A DNA stretch of 5,808 bases from Nanobdellota archaeon (GTDB lineage Archaea; Nanobdellota; Nanobdellia; Pacearchaeales; GW2011-AR1): NCBI GenBank assembly GCA_018816205.1, contig JAHIWJ010000190.1, positions 1-5,808 of the forward strand, written 5' to 3'. Numbering within the stretch: position 1 is the first letter of the stretch; each line of letters opens with the position of its first letter. Below, in pieces: positions 1-5,020 of this stretch. Both the position numbers and the translations under genes were made by a program. The notes under the pieces are model-generated. The model was not told the origin of the DNA. It searched no databases and saw nothing but the letters and a program-made list of their open reading frames with translations.

Positions 1-1
1 G

Positions 2-1417
2 GGCATAAAACCGCAAACCATCGAAGTCCTGCAGATTCTCAAAGCAAACAAAACACCCTTTCTAATTGCCTTTAACAAAATAGATAACATTTCAGGATGG
101 CGCGCACAAAGAGACAAACCACTCAAAGAATCCATAGAATCCCAGTCAATGCACACAACACAGGACTTCCAAGAAGCACTTTTAACATTCCAAGGCGCGC
201 TCCACGAACACGGCTTCGACTCCGATATATTCTGCGACCTAACCGACTTCACAAAAAAAATCGCCATCGTTCCCTGCTCAGCCAGAACAAAAGAAGGCAT
301 CCCAGAACTGCTCCTGACTCTCTGCGGCCTTTCACAAAGATTCCTAAAAGAAAGACTAAAAGTTTCAAACGAAGCCAAAGGAGTAATCCTCGAAGTCAAA
401 AAAGGAAAATCCCTGGAGTCCATAGAAGCCATTCTCTACGACGGTGAATTAAAAGAAGGAGACGAAATCGCCATCGCAAGCCTCAACGAACTAATCGTTT
501 CCAAGGTCAGAGCCATCGAAGAGATAGAACCTCTTTCATTCAAATATCGCCCAAAAGAAAAAGCGACCGCAGCAACAGGCCTTCGCCTGCACCTAACAAA
601 CAAAGAAGGAATCCTCTCAGGCATGCCCTTCCAGAAAATAGAAAATAACCTCCATTCCATCGAAGAAACATTCAAAAAAGAAATTTCGCACACGCTTGAC
701 CTTGACAAAAAAGGCATAATCGCAAAAGCAGATTCACTCGGAAGCCTGGAAGCACTCCTGACATTGTTAAGGCAGGAAAACATCCAAATCGTAAAAGCAG
801 GAATCGGCCCAATAAGAAAGACCGATATAATCTCTGCTCGGGCAAATGAAGAAATAAACCCGCTTGATGCGATAATCATCGGATTTAACGTTGAAATCGA
901 AGAAGACGTCGAACCCGGCAGTATCAAAGTCCTTACAAACGAAGTAGTATACAAGTTAATCGAAGACCTCCAAGCCTGGAGAAAAAACAAAATGGCCGAA
1001 ATAGAAAAATCCCGCCTCATGGAACTCGCTCAAATCTGCAAGCTGGAAATTCTCCATCAATATGTCTTCCGGAATCTAAACCCTGCAATCTTCGGAGTAA
1101 AAATCTGCGCTGGAAAACTCAAAGTTGGACTGCCCCTGATAGATGAAAATGATGAAAAACTCACACGAGTAAAATCTCTCCAGTTAGAAAAAAACTCTGT
1201 CCAGGAAGCAGCAGAAGGCCAGGAAGTCGCAATAGCTCTTCCAGGAATAAACTTCGAAAGAAAACTGAAAACAGTCAGGTTCCTCTATGTAGACATTTCA
1301 GAGTCACAATTCAAAAAGTTCAAGAACAACAAGGACCTTCTCTCGCAAGGCGAAATCAAAACCCTGCAGGATATCGCAGAAATTAAACGCAAGAAGAAAG
1401 ACGACTGGGGAATGTAA
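2..1417 (+). CDS. infB: Translation initiation factor aIF5B, 5'-truncated by window edge
   Basis: aIF5B is the archaeal homologue of bacterial IF2, a GTPase that promotes ribosomal subunit joining and helps place initiator tRNA. The frame is open from the first bases of the window, so 471 residues are visible; the family is usually about 600, so roughly the first 125 residues (P-loop and switch regions) lie to the left. In visible-residue numbering the G domain shows GIKPQT at 1-6, NKID (guanine specificity) at 25-28 and the G5 motif SAR at about 93-95. A beta-barrel domain II follows. Domain III starts near KADSLGSLEAL at 242-252. Domain IV carries YVFRNLNPAIFGVK at 354-367. The protein ends in the usual helical tail with IAEIKRKKKDDWGM. 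No intein or frameshift is seen in this part. The next gene starts 1 nt after the TAA stop, so it heads or sits within an operon. The ATG at 149 is internal, not the start. Confidence 0.96.
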   Translation, partial: GIKPQTIEVLQILKANKTPFLIAFNKIDNISGWRAQRDKPLKESIESQSMHTTQDFQEALLTFQGALHEHGFDSDIFCDLTDFTKKIAIVPCSARTKEGIPELLLTLCGLSQRFLKERLKVSNEAKGVILEVKKGKSLESIEAILYDGELKEGDEIAIASLNELIVSKVRAIEEIEPLSFKYRPKEKATAATGLRLHLTNKEGILSGMPFQKIENNLHSIEETFKKEISHTLDLDKKGIIAKADSLGSLEALLTLLRQENIQIVKAGIGPIRKTDIISARANEEINPLDAIIIGFNVEIEEDVEPGSIKVLTNEVVYKLIEDLQAWRKNKMAEIEKSRLMELAQICKLEILHQYVFRNLNPAIFGVKICAGKLKVGLPLIDENDEKLTRVKSLQLEKNSVQEAAEGQEVAIALPGINFERKLKTVRFLYVDISESQFKKFKNNKDLLSQGEIKTLQDIAEIKRKKKDDWGM

Positions 1418-1418
1418 G

Positions 1419-1721
1419 ATGAAACAACAATTCCCTGCCAAAGAATTCATAAAATATTCCCGGGAAGTCAGAAATAAAATAACCTTCCAGTCAAGAGATA
1501 TTCCCTACGAAGCGATATTAATGGCGAAAGCGGCTTACAGGGCGGGAGGATTTCCAAATGTAGTTACTGAACTAACAAACTATTATGAGGGCTCAAGAAT
1601 CGCCTTAATGACAAAAGCAATCTTTGAATTATGCGACAATTGGAGATACGCACTCAAAGATATAGAAACTGCGATATCGACAGCAAAAAAATATTCGGAA
1701 AGAGTAAATGAAAATCCTTAA
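1419..1721 (+). CDS. Unrecognised 100-aa helical protein in the infB operon
   Basis: I do not recognise this family. The ATG lies 1 nt after the infB stop codon, and the purine-rich GGGGAATG just upstream could act as a weak ribosome binding site, so translational coupling to infB is likely. The 100-residue product is charged, lacks a signal peptide or membrane segment, and looks mostly alpha-helical (for example residues 27-42 and 58-92), with two aromatic patches (NYYEG near 54-58, NWRYALKD near 74-81). It has one Cys (residue 72). A double glycine at 43-44 is preceded by AlaArg; the position four before the bond is Arg rather than hydrophobic, so it is a poor match to a C39-type leader. 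The 3' end overlaps the C39-like peptidase gene by 14 nt. Tight packing between two recognisable genes supports a real gene; the function is unknown. Confidence 0.75.
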   Translation: MKQQFPAKEFIKYSREVRNKITFQSRDIPYEAILMAKAAYRAGGFPNVVTELTNYYEGSRIALMTKAIFELCDNWRYALKDIETAISTAKKYSERVNENP

Positions 1722-2238
1722 TTTCCCAAAACTTAGACAAGTGTACGACCACGATTGTGGCTCTACTGCAGCGCAATCAGTGTTGGCATACTATGGAATA
1801 GACATCAGAGGAGACAGAATAATGAAACTTGCAAAAACCAGTAACTGTGGCACACCCACAAAGGGCATCCTGAAAGTCCTAAGAAAATACAATCTAAAAT
1901 GCATCTCGCAGAAAATGAGCATCTCCCAGGTTAAGAGGTTTTTAGACAAAGAGATTCCAGTCATCCTTCTGATTCAGGCATGGTCTGCAAAAAAGGATGT
2001 TGATTGGGAAAATGATTGGAATGACGGCCATTACGTCGTAGCAATTGGATACAGCAAAAACAAAATGTACTTTGAGGACCCTTCTCCCATAGAGAGGACA
2101 TATCTCACGTTTAATAAATTAAAAAAAAGATGGCACGACATAGAAAGCAGCACTGGCAGAGCGCATTTTAACTTGGGCATTGCAGTTTACGGGAAAAAAC
2201 CGCTGTATAACTCTTCAAGACCAATTCCCATGGGATAA
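1708..2238 (+). CDS. Free-standing C39-like cysteine peptidase domain protein
   Basis: This 176-aa protein matches the papain-like C39 peptidase fold (C39 or C39_2 type). Gln11 six residues before Cys17 (QVYDHDCGST) fits the oxyanion-hole glutamine and catalytic Cys; His108 (NDGHYVVAIGY) and Asp124 (YFEDPSP) complete the triad in the expected order and spacing. In bacteria C39 domains usually sit at the N terminus of ABC exporters and cut double-glycine leaders; here there is no membrane segment, ATPase domain or signal peptide, so the protein should be cytoplasmic and its substrate is unknown. The ATG at 1708 is chosen because the next in-frame ATG (residue 39) would remove the catalytic Cys; this places the start 14 nt inside the preceding 100-aa gene. 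The intact triad argues for activity, although C39-like proteins acting only as binding domains exist. The end of the gene contains a CCCATGGG palindrome. Confidence 0.85.
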   Translation: MKILNFPKLRQVYDHDCGSTAAQSVLAYYGIDIRGDRIMKLAKTSNCGTPTKGILKVLRKYNLKCISQKMSISQVKRFLDKEIPVILLIQAWSAKKDVDWENDWNDGHYVVAIGYSKNKMYFEDPSPIERTYLTFNKLKKRWHDIESSTGRAHFNLGIAVYGKKPLYNSSRPIPMG

Positions 2239-2439
2239 ACAAACAAAACCCTGCAATCCATAAGAAGAGCGTTTTCGCCCAAATCAGCTTTATTGAAAAA
2301 ATCAGAAATTGAAATTTACCTGGAGTTTAGGGCGAAGGGAATTGGGGTGGCTAAGGAGGGATTTCCGCTGAAAGCGGAAAAAATGTGGGAATCGTAAACT
2401 TCGCCAAAAAAGATTTTCAGCAAAGCCCAAATCAAAACT
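2239..2439. other. Gene-free stretch with competing inverted repeats
   Basis: No ORF or recognised RNA gene is seen between the peptidase gene and the rps6e promoter. TTCGCCC at 2274-2280 is complementary to GGGCGAA at 2330-2336, and GGCGAAG at 2331-2337 is also complementary to CTTCGCC at 2399-2405, so the central segment has two mutually exclusive partners. A perfect hairpin sits at 2362-2380. A purine-rich run containing GGGGTGG and GGAGGG lies between. It could be the 3' end of the infB-operon mRNA or a small RNA; no clear T-tract terminator was found. Confidence 0.5.
2362..2380. repeat. Perfect 8-bp hairpin with 3-nt loop
   Basis: TTTCCGCT at 2362-2369 and AGCGGAAA at 2373-2380 are exact reverse complements separated by GAA. 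The stem is followed by an A-run on the plus strand and so lacks the U-tract of an intrinsic terminator in that direction. It lies inside the larger pairing of 2331-2337 with 2399-2405, making a possible stem-loop element of about 75 nt. Its function is unknown. Confidence 0.7.
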
Positions 2440-2447
2440 CTTAAAAA
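2433..2447 (+). promoter_or_regulatory. Archaeal promoter of rps6e (BRE-like CAAAAC plus TATA-like CTTAAAAA)
   Basis: The TATA-like box CTTAAAAA at 2440-2447 is centred about 28 nt ahead of the rps6e ATG at 2472, with A-rich CAAAAC immediately upstream as expected for a TFB recognition element. The spacing puts transcription initiation at or within a few bases of the start codon, so the mRNA is probably leaderless; no Shine-Dalgarno-like sequence precedes the ATG. Nearly the same sequence precedes eif2g. Confidence 0.7.
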
Positions 2448-2471
2448 CCCCTGTCTCCACCTCAAATCACC

Positions 2472-3017
2472 ATGACATTAAAACTAAACATCTCAGAAAA
2501 AGGAAAAGCCTGGAAGATAGAGATAGAACCAGAAACCCTCGCAGGAAAATCCATTGGAGACATTATCCCGGGGAAAAAAATAAAACCAGAACTAGAAGGC
2601 TATGAATTTCAAATCACAGGCGGAACTGACTTCGCAGGTTTCCCAATGGACGGCGACACAGAAGGAATTGGCTTGAAAAGAGTATTGCTAACAAAGGGTT
2701 GGGGTATGTGGTCAAAACCAAAAGGCCTAAAAAAGAAAAAACCTCGAGCACGAAAAGGCCTAAGACTGCGAAAGACAGTCCGCGGAAAAACTGTCTTCGA
2801 AAAAACAGTTCAAGTTAACATGAATGTAATCAAAGAAGGCTCAAAAAAACTCACCGAAATTTTCCCAGAGCAAAATCAACCAAAACAAAAACCAGAAAAT
2901 ACACAAAGGCTTATCGAAGAAAAACCGGCTGAAGCAAAGTCAGAGCAAAAACCAGAAGCAAAGGCAGAAAAGCCTCAAGAAAAATCAGCTAAAACCGCCC
3001 CAGAAGCAAAAGCATAG
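2472..3017 (+). CDS. rps6e: Small-subunit ribosomal protein S6e (eS6) with long charged tail
   Basis: eS6 is a component of the archaeal/eukaryotic 30S/40S subunit. The family signature I-T-G-G-x-D-x2-G-F-P-M is present at residues 48-59. It is followed by the conserved basic stretch with RVLLTKG near 70-76, a Lys/Arg-rich segment at about 84-97, and RKTVRGKTV near 100-108. The conserved core ends near residue 132. Residues 133-181 form a low-complexity tail rich in Lys, Glu, Pro, Ala and Gln with repeated KPEAK/EKPAEAK-like units; most archaeal S6e proteins are about 125-150 aa and lack such a tail. The ATG is the natural start because it sits one TATA spacing from the promoter and opens directly into the conserved N-terminal strand (LKLNISEKGKAWK). 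It is followed after 72 nt by eif2g, which has its own promoter. Confidence 0.96.
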   Translation: MTLKLNISEKGKAWKIEIEPETLAGKSIGDIIPGKKIKPELEGYEFQITGGTDFAGFPMDGDTEGIGLKRVLLTKGWGMWSKPKGLKKKKPRARKGLRLRKTVRGKTVFEKTVQVNMNVIKEGSKKLTEIFPEQNQPKQKPENTQRLIEEKPAEAKSEQKPEAKAEKPQEKSAKTAPEAKA

Positions 3018-3054
3018 ATACTTCTCTCAGCATAAACTAAAATATTATCAGACC

Positions 3055-3068
3055 AAAACCCTTAAAAC
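3055..3068 (+). promoter_or_regulatory. Archaeal promoter of eif2g (CAAAAC plus CTTAAAAC)
   Basis: CTTAAAAC at 3061-3068 is centred about 25 nt ahead of the eif2g ATG at 3090, with CAAAAC directly upstream. This again predicts a leaderless transcript. Over about 30 nt, from CAAAAC to TCTCCA and the following CT, it is nearly identical to the rps6e promoter, differing at only a few positions and without gaps. Confidence 0.7.
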
Positions 3069-3089
3069 ACCCTTTCTCCAACTAATTTC

Positions 3090-4271
3090 ATGACAGAACT
3101 AGAAACAATAAATGTCGGCATTTTTGGTCATATAGACCACGGCAAAACCACCCTGCTTAAGCAGCTCAGCGGACGCTGGGCAGATACGCACTCCGAAGAA
3201 CTAAAGAGGGGGATTACAATCAAACTCGGCTACGCAGATATCACAATCTACAAGGAAAACAAGGATTACAACATAGAGAAGAGAGGAACTCCAATAAGGC
3301 AGGTCTCATTCATCGACTCGCCCGGCCATGAAATGCTGATGGCAACAACACTTTCGGGCGCAACATTGATTGACGCTGCAATTCTTGTAATAGCTGCCAA
3401 CGAAGGCATAAAACCGCAAACTCGAGAACACCTAATGACCCTCCAGGCAAAAAAAGTCGAGCAGCTCGTGGTCGTCCAAAACAAGATAGACCTCGTAGAC
3501 AAACAAAAAGCAAAGGCTAACCACAACGAAATAAAAAAATTCTTAGGAGAAAAATACAGCTCTGCAGAAATTATTCCGGTATCAGCACAACAGGGAGTTA
3601 ACATCGGAGAAATACTAAGAGCAATAACTGAATTCAAAATTCCAGAAAGAAAAATAAACGCTGAACCAATATTCATGATTGCCCGCAGTTTTGACATAAA
3701 CAAACCAGGAACCCCGCCAAAAAATCTCAAGGGAGCAGTATTGGGGGGCGCACTAAAACAAGGTATCTTAAAAGTTGGCGACGAAATTGAAATCCGCCCG
3801 GGAAGAATCATTGGTGAAAGCGGAGAAAAAAAGACAGTGCCCATAAACACAAAAATCCTCGGGTTGTTTAAGGGCTCAAAAAGTGTGACAGAACTCACTC
3901 CAGGCGGCAGCATGGCAGTCGAAACTTCTCTCGACATGGCCTTAGGAAAAGGAGACCTGCTTTCAGGCAACATTCTTTCCCACGTCGACAAACTTCCTGA
4001 AAACTCTCAGAGAGTAAGAATAAAATACACCCTCTTCCCGGAGGTCTTCGGCACAAGCACGCAAATAAAAGTGGAAAGAATCGAGAAAAAAGAACTATTG
4101 ATGTTAAGCATCAACACCTCAATCACCGGCGGCACCATCGGAGAAATCAACGAAAAAGAAGCGACAATCGACCTAAAAGTTCCCACAATAATCTTCAGGG
4201 GAGACAACATTGGCATAGCAAGAAAAGTCCAAGGCCACTGGAGATTAATCGGTTTTGGAGAAGTAATTTAG
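3090..4271 (+). CDS. eif2g: Translation initiation factor aIF2, gamma subunit, lacking the zinc ribbon
   Basis: aIF2-gamma is the GTPase core of the aIF2 heterotrimer that carries methionylated initiator tRNA to the small ribosomal subunit. At 393 aa it is slightly shorter than the usual ~410. The G domain has GHIDHGKT at 13-20, switch 1 with THSEELKRGITIKLGYAD at 33-50, DSPGHE at 76-81, NKID at 131-134 and SAQ at 165-167. Domain II begins near 195 with ARSFDINKPGT and domain III follows to the WRLIGFGEVI end. These signatures (THSEELxRGITIKxGYAD, ARSFDINKPGT, WRLIG) separate it from EF-Tu and SelB. The segment between YAD (residue 50) and DSPGHE contains no cysteine and is about nine residues shorter than I recall for the family, where four cysteines form a zinc knuckle. 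The loop after AANE reads GIKPQT, like aIF5B, instead of the more usual PCPQPQT. The stop overlaps that of the convergent signal peptidase gene. Confidence 0.97.
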   Translation: MTELETINVGIFGHIDHGKTTLLKQLSGRWADTHSEELKRGITIKLGYADITIYKENKDYNIEKRGTPIRQVSFIDSPGHEMLMATTLSGATLIDAAILVIAANEGIKPQTREHLMTLQAKKVEQLVVVQNKIDLVDKQKAKANHNEIKKFLGEKYSSAEIIPVSAQQGVNIGEILRAITEFKIPERKINAEPIFMIARSFDINKPGTPPKNLKGAVLGGALKQGILKVGDEIEIRPGRIIGESGEKKTVPINTKILGLFKGSKSVTELTPGGSMAVETSLDMALGKGDLLSGNILSHVDKLPENSQRVRIKYTLFPEVFGTSTQIKVERIEKKELLMLSINTSITGGTIGEINEKEATIDLKVPTIIFRGDNIGIARKVQGHWRLIGFGEVI

Positions 4272-4738
4272 TACACCAGAGCTATCAAAACCCTTTCAAT
4301 TTCATCAAACCGCACCTTGCCGTCATCAGCCAGAGAGTTATCTCCTTGGGTAACAAAATAAACCCCCTGGTTGTCAAAACCCTTCTGAACTACCCGATGT
4401 ACAATAAGCAGACCATTTCTCTCAAAACTCACAATGTCCCCGAGGTTTATTTCATCTGGACATGAAGGCACGACGCTAATCCCGCTGACTCCTGCGCCCA
4501 GCGTCGGGAGCATGCTCCCGGTGGATTCGTAAGTGCTAAGCTTCGCTCCCTCAACCTCAATGATAACCCTGTCCGGATAAACAAGAATCCTGTCATCACT
4601 CACAATGTCCGAAGGAGAATCAACAGCCAATCCGGTAACTCCTCCATAAAAAACAGAATCCCAGATTTGCCCAATCAAAAAGCCGAGAGAAAAAACTAAC
4701 AAAACATACAAAACTCTTAAAGCCAACTTCAAAGCCAT
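4268..4738 (-). CDS. Signal peptidase I (S26 family, archaeal/ER-type)
   Basis: This membrane serine protease should cut signal peptides from exported proteins on the outer face of the membrane. The 156-aa product has one N-terminal membrane helix (residues about 4-24) and then an extracytoplasmic domain. The nucleophile box TGSMLPTL gives Ser75. The general-base box reads IVHRVV with His114 in place of the bacterial Lys, as in archaeal and ER Sec11-type enzymes. The acidic box TQGDNSLADDG places Asp133 and Asp138/139. No second C-terminal membrane helix is seen. The ATG start lies one TATA spacing downstream of a minus-strand promoter. The gene converges with eif2g, sharing the 4 bp TTAG at 4268-4271. 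The nearest upstream gene on the same strand encodes a membrane-anchored surface protein, but 356 bases of structured intergenic DNA separate them, so co-transcription is uncertain. Confidence 0.9.
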   Translation of the reverse strand: MALKLALRVLYVLLVFSLGFLIGQIWDSVFYGGVTGLAVDSPSDIVSDDRILVYPDRVIIEVEGAKLSTYESTGSMLPTLGAGVSGISVVPSCPDEINLGDIVSFERNGLLIVHRVVQKGFDNQGVYFVTQGDNSLADDGKVRFDEIERVLIALVY

Positions 4739-4744
4739 TACAAG

Positions 4745-4759
4745 GGAGAAAAATTCTCC
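4745..4759. repeat. 6-bp perfect inverted repeat between TATA box and start of the signal peptidase gene
   Basis: GGAGAA at 4745-4750 and TTCTCC at 4754-4759 are perfect reverse complements with a 3-nt spacer. It fills the interval between the minus-strand TATA-like box and the ATG, where a repressor could block transcription start. Read on the plus strand it is followed by TTTTT (4760-4764) and resembles a small intrinsic terminator. Neither role is proven. Confidence 0.5.
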
Positions 4760-4768
4760 TTTTTATTT
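4760..4768 (-). promoter_or_regulatory. TATA-like box of the signal peptidase gene
   Basis: Read on the minus strand, AAATAAAAA is centred 26 nt ahead of the ATG at 4738, preceded by GGAAAC as a possible TFB recognition element. The distance matches the other two promoters of the window and predicts a leaderless mRNA. Confidence 0.55.
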
Positions 4769-4855
4769 GTTTCCATCGTCTTGGCTCTGTTGAAAAAGTC
4801 AGAAACGACGCGCCGCAGCAAGCGAGCGATTACATGCCAGTAACATCAAATAATT

Positions 4856-4893
4856 TCGGCGCGTGGTCGCGAGCAAAGCGCACTACGCGACGA
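4856..4893. repeat. Long hairpin, 12-position stem
   Basis: Bases 4856-4867 pair with 4882-4893 with ten Watson-Crick pairs, one G-T pair and one mismatch (4859 with 4890). The 14-nt loop CGCGAGCAAAGCGC can add a 3-bp inner stem (4868-4870 with 4878-4880). It is markedly GC-rich compared with its AT-rich flanks. Part of its left arm (4857-4864) can instead pair with 4808-4815. Confidence 0.7.
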
Positions 4894-4918
4894 GTAAATC
4901 AAATTAATTTGACATTAG

Positions 4919-4958
4919 GCGATATTGTCCATCCCGCCCAACTCCCCAACAATATCGC
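4919..4958. repeat. Perfect 10-bp inverted repeat interlocked with an 8-bp C-rich/G-rich pair
   Basis: GCGATATTGT at 4919-4928 and ACAATATCGC at 4949-4958 are exact reverse complements. In the loop, CCCGCCCA at 4933-4940 is exactly complementary to TGGGCGGG at 4969-4976, which lies outside the first stem. The order A-B-A'-B' is that of an H-type pseudoknot in a transcript of either strand. Confidence 0.7.
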
Positions 4959-4961
4959 ATC

Positions 4962-4976
4962 GGGTGGGTGGGCGGG
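4962..4976 (+). other. Canonical G-quadruplex motif
   Basis: GGGTGGGTGGGCGGG has four runs of three G with single-base loops, the arrangement expected to give a very stable parallel quadruplex in DNA or plus-strand RNA. It is the only such motif I see in the window. Its last G-runs are also the 3' arm of the C-rich/G-rich pairing with 4933-4940, so quadruplex and stem compete. Confidence 0.75.
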
Positions 4977-4992
4977 TAAAACAATGCCAAAT

Positions 4993-5001
4993 TAATTTAT
5001 A
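4993..5001 (-). promoter_or_regulatory. Candidate TATA box reading into the structured region
   Basis: On the minus strand 5001-4993 reads TATAAATTA, a good archaeal TATA sequence. A start about 25 nt downstream would fall near 4970, at the edge of the C-rich arm of the interlocked inverted repeats, so a noncoding transcript or a long leader toward the signal peptidase gene is conceivable. The box overlaps the right arm of the 16-bp inverted repeat, so its AT-rich sequence may exist for another reason. Confidence 0.35.
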
Positions 5002-5020
5002 GACAATTGCGAGCAGGGTT

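Larger units (their letters stand above)
4901..4998. repeat. Outer 16-bp inverted repeat (15 of 16) bounding a 98-bp element
   Basis: AAATTAATTTGACATT at 4901-4916 and AATGCCAAATTAATTT at 4983-4998 are reverse complements except at one position (4912 with 4987). They enclose the 10-bp inverted repeat and the G-quadruplex motif. The arms look like terminal inverted repeats of a tiny element, but no flanking target duplication is visible. The left arm can also pair imperfectly with 4841-4856. Confidence 0.7.

Noticed and set aside
97..447. Plus-strand 116-aa Arg/Lys-rich ORF.
   Set aside because: It lies in another frame within the clearly conserved aIF5B coding sequence and has the Arg/Pro/Lys-biased composition of an out-of-frame shadow.
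436..1020. Minus-strand 194-aa ORF.
   Set aside because: Antisense to aIF5B domains that match the family throughout; no independent support.
1458..1590. The double glycine at residues 43-44 of the 100-aa protein as a C39 leader cleavage site.
   Set aside because: Leaders normally have hydrophobic residues at -4, -7 and -12; here -4 is Arg and the leader would be unusually long. Kept only as a remark.
2331..2405. A tRNA-like outline: 7-bp terminal stem, 75-nt length, and a CTGAAAG loop that would give anticodon GAA (Phe) with U33.
   Set aside because: No D stem can be formed, there is no TTCRANNC T-loop, base 8 is not U, and the distances from the anticodon to both ends are wrong. At most a decayed relic; more likely coincidence.
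3266..3991. Minus-strand 241-aa ORF, and the smaller minus-strand ORFs at 3310-3513 and 4007-4216.
   Set aside because: All are antisense to eif2g, whose GTPase motifs prove the plus-strand frame.
4904..4960. A tiny minus-strand ORF of 18 codons starting ATGCGATATTG inside the structured intergenic region.
   Set aside because: It coincides with the arms of the inverted repeats, has no ribosome binding site, and lies about 37 nt from the TATA-like box, too far for a leaderless start; its length is within chance.
4901..4998. The 98-bp element as a MITE-type transposon remnant.
   Set aside because: The terminal inverted repeats are good, but no target-site duplication is visible and AAATTAATTT is itself palindromic; other copies would be needed.
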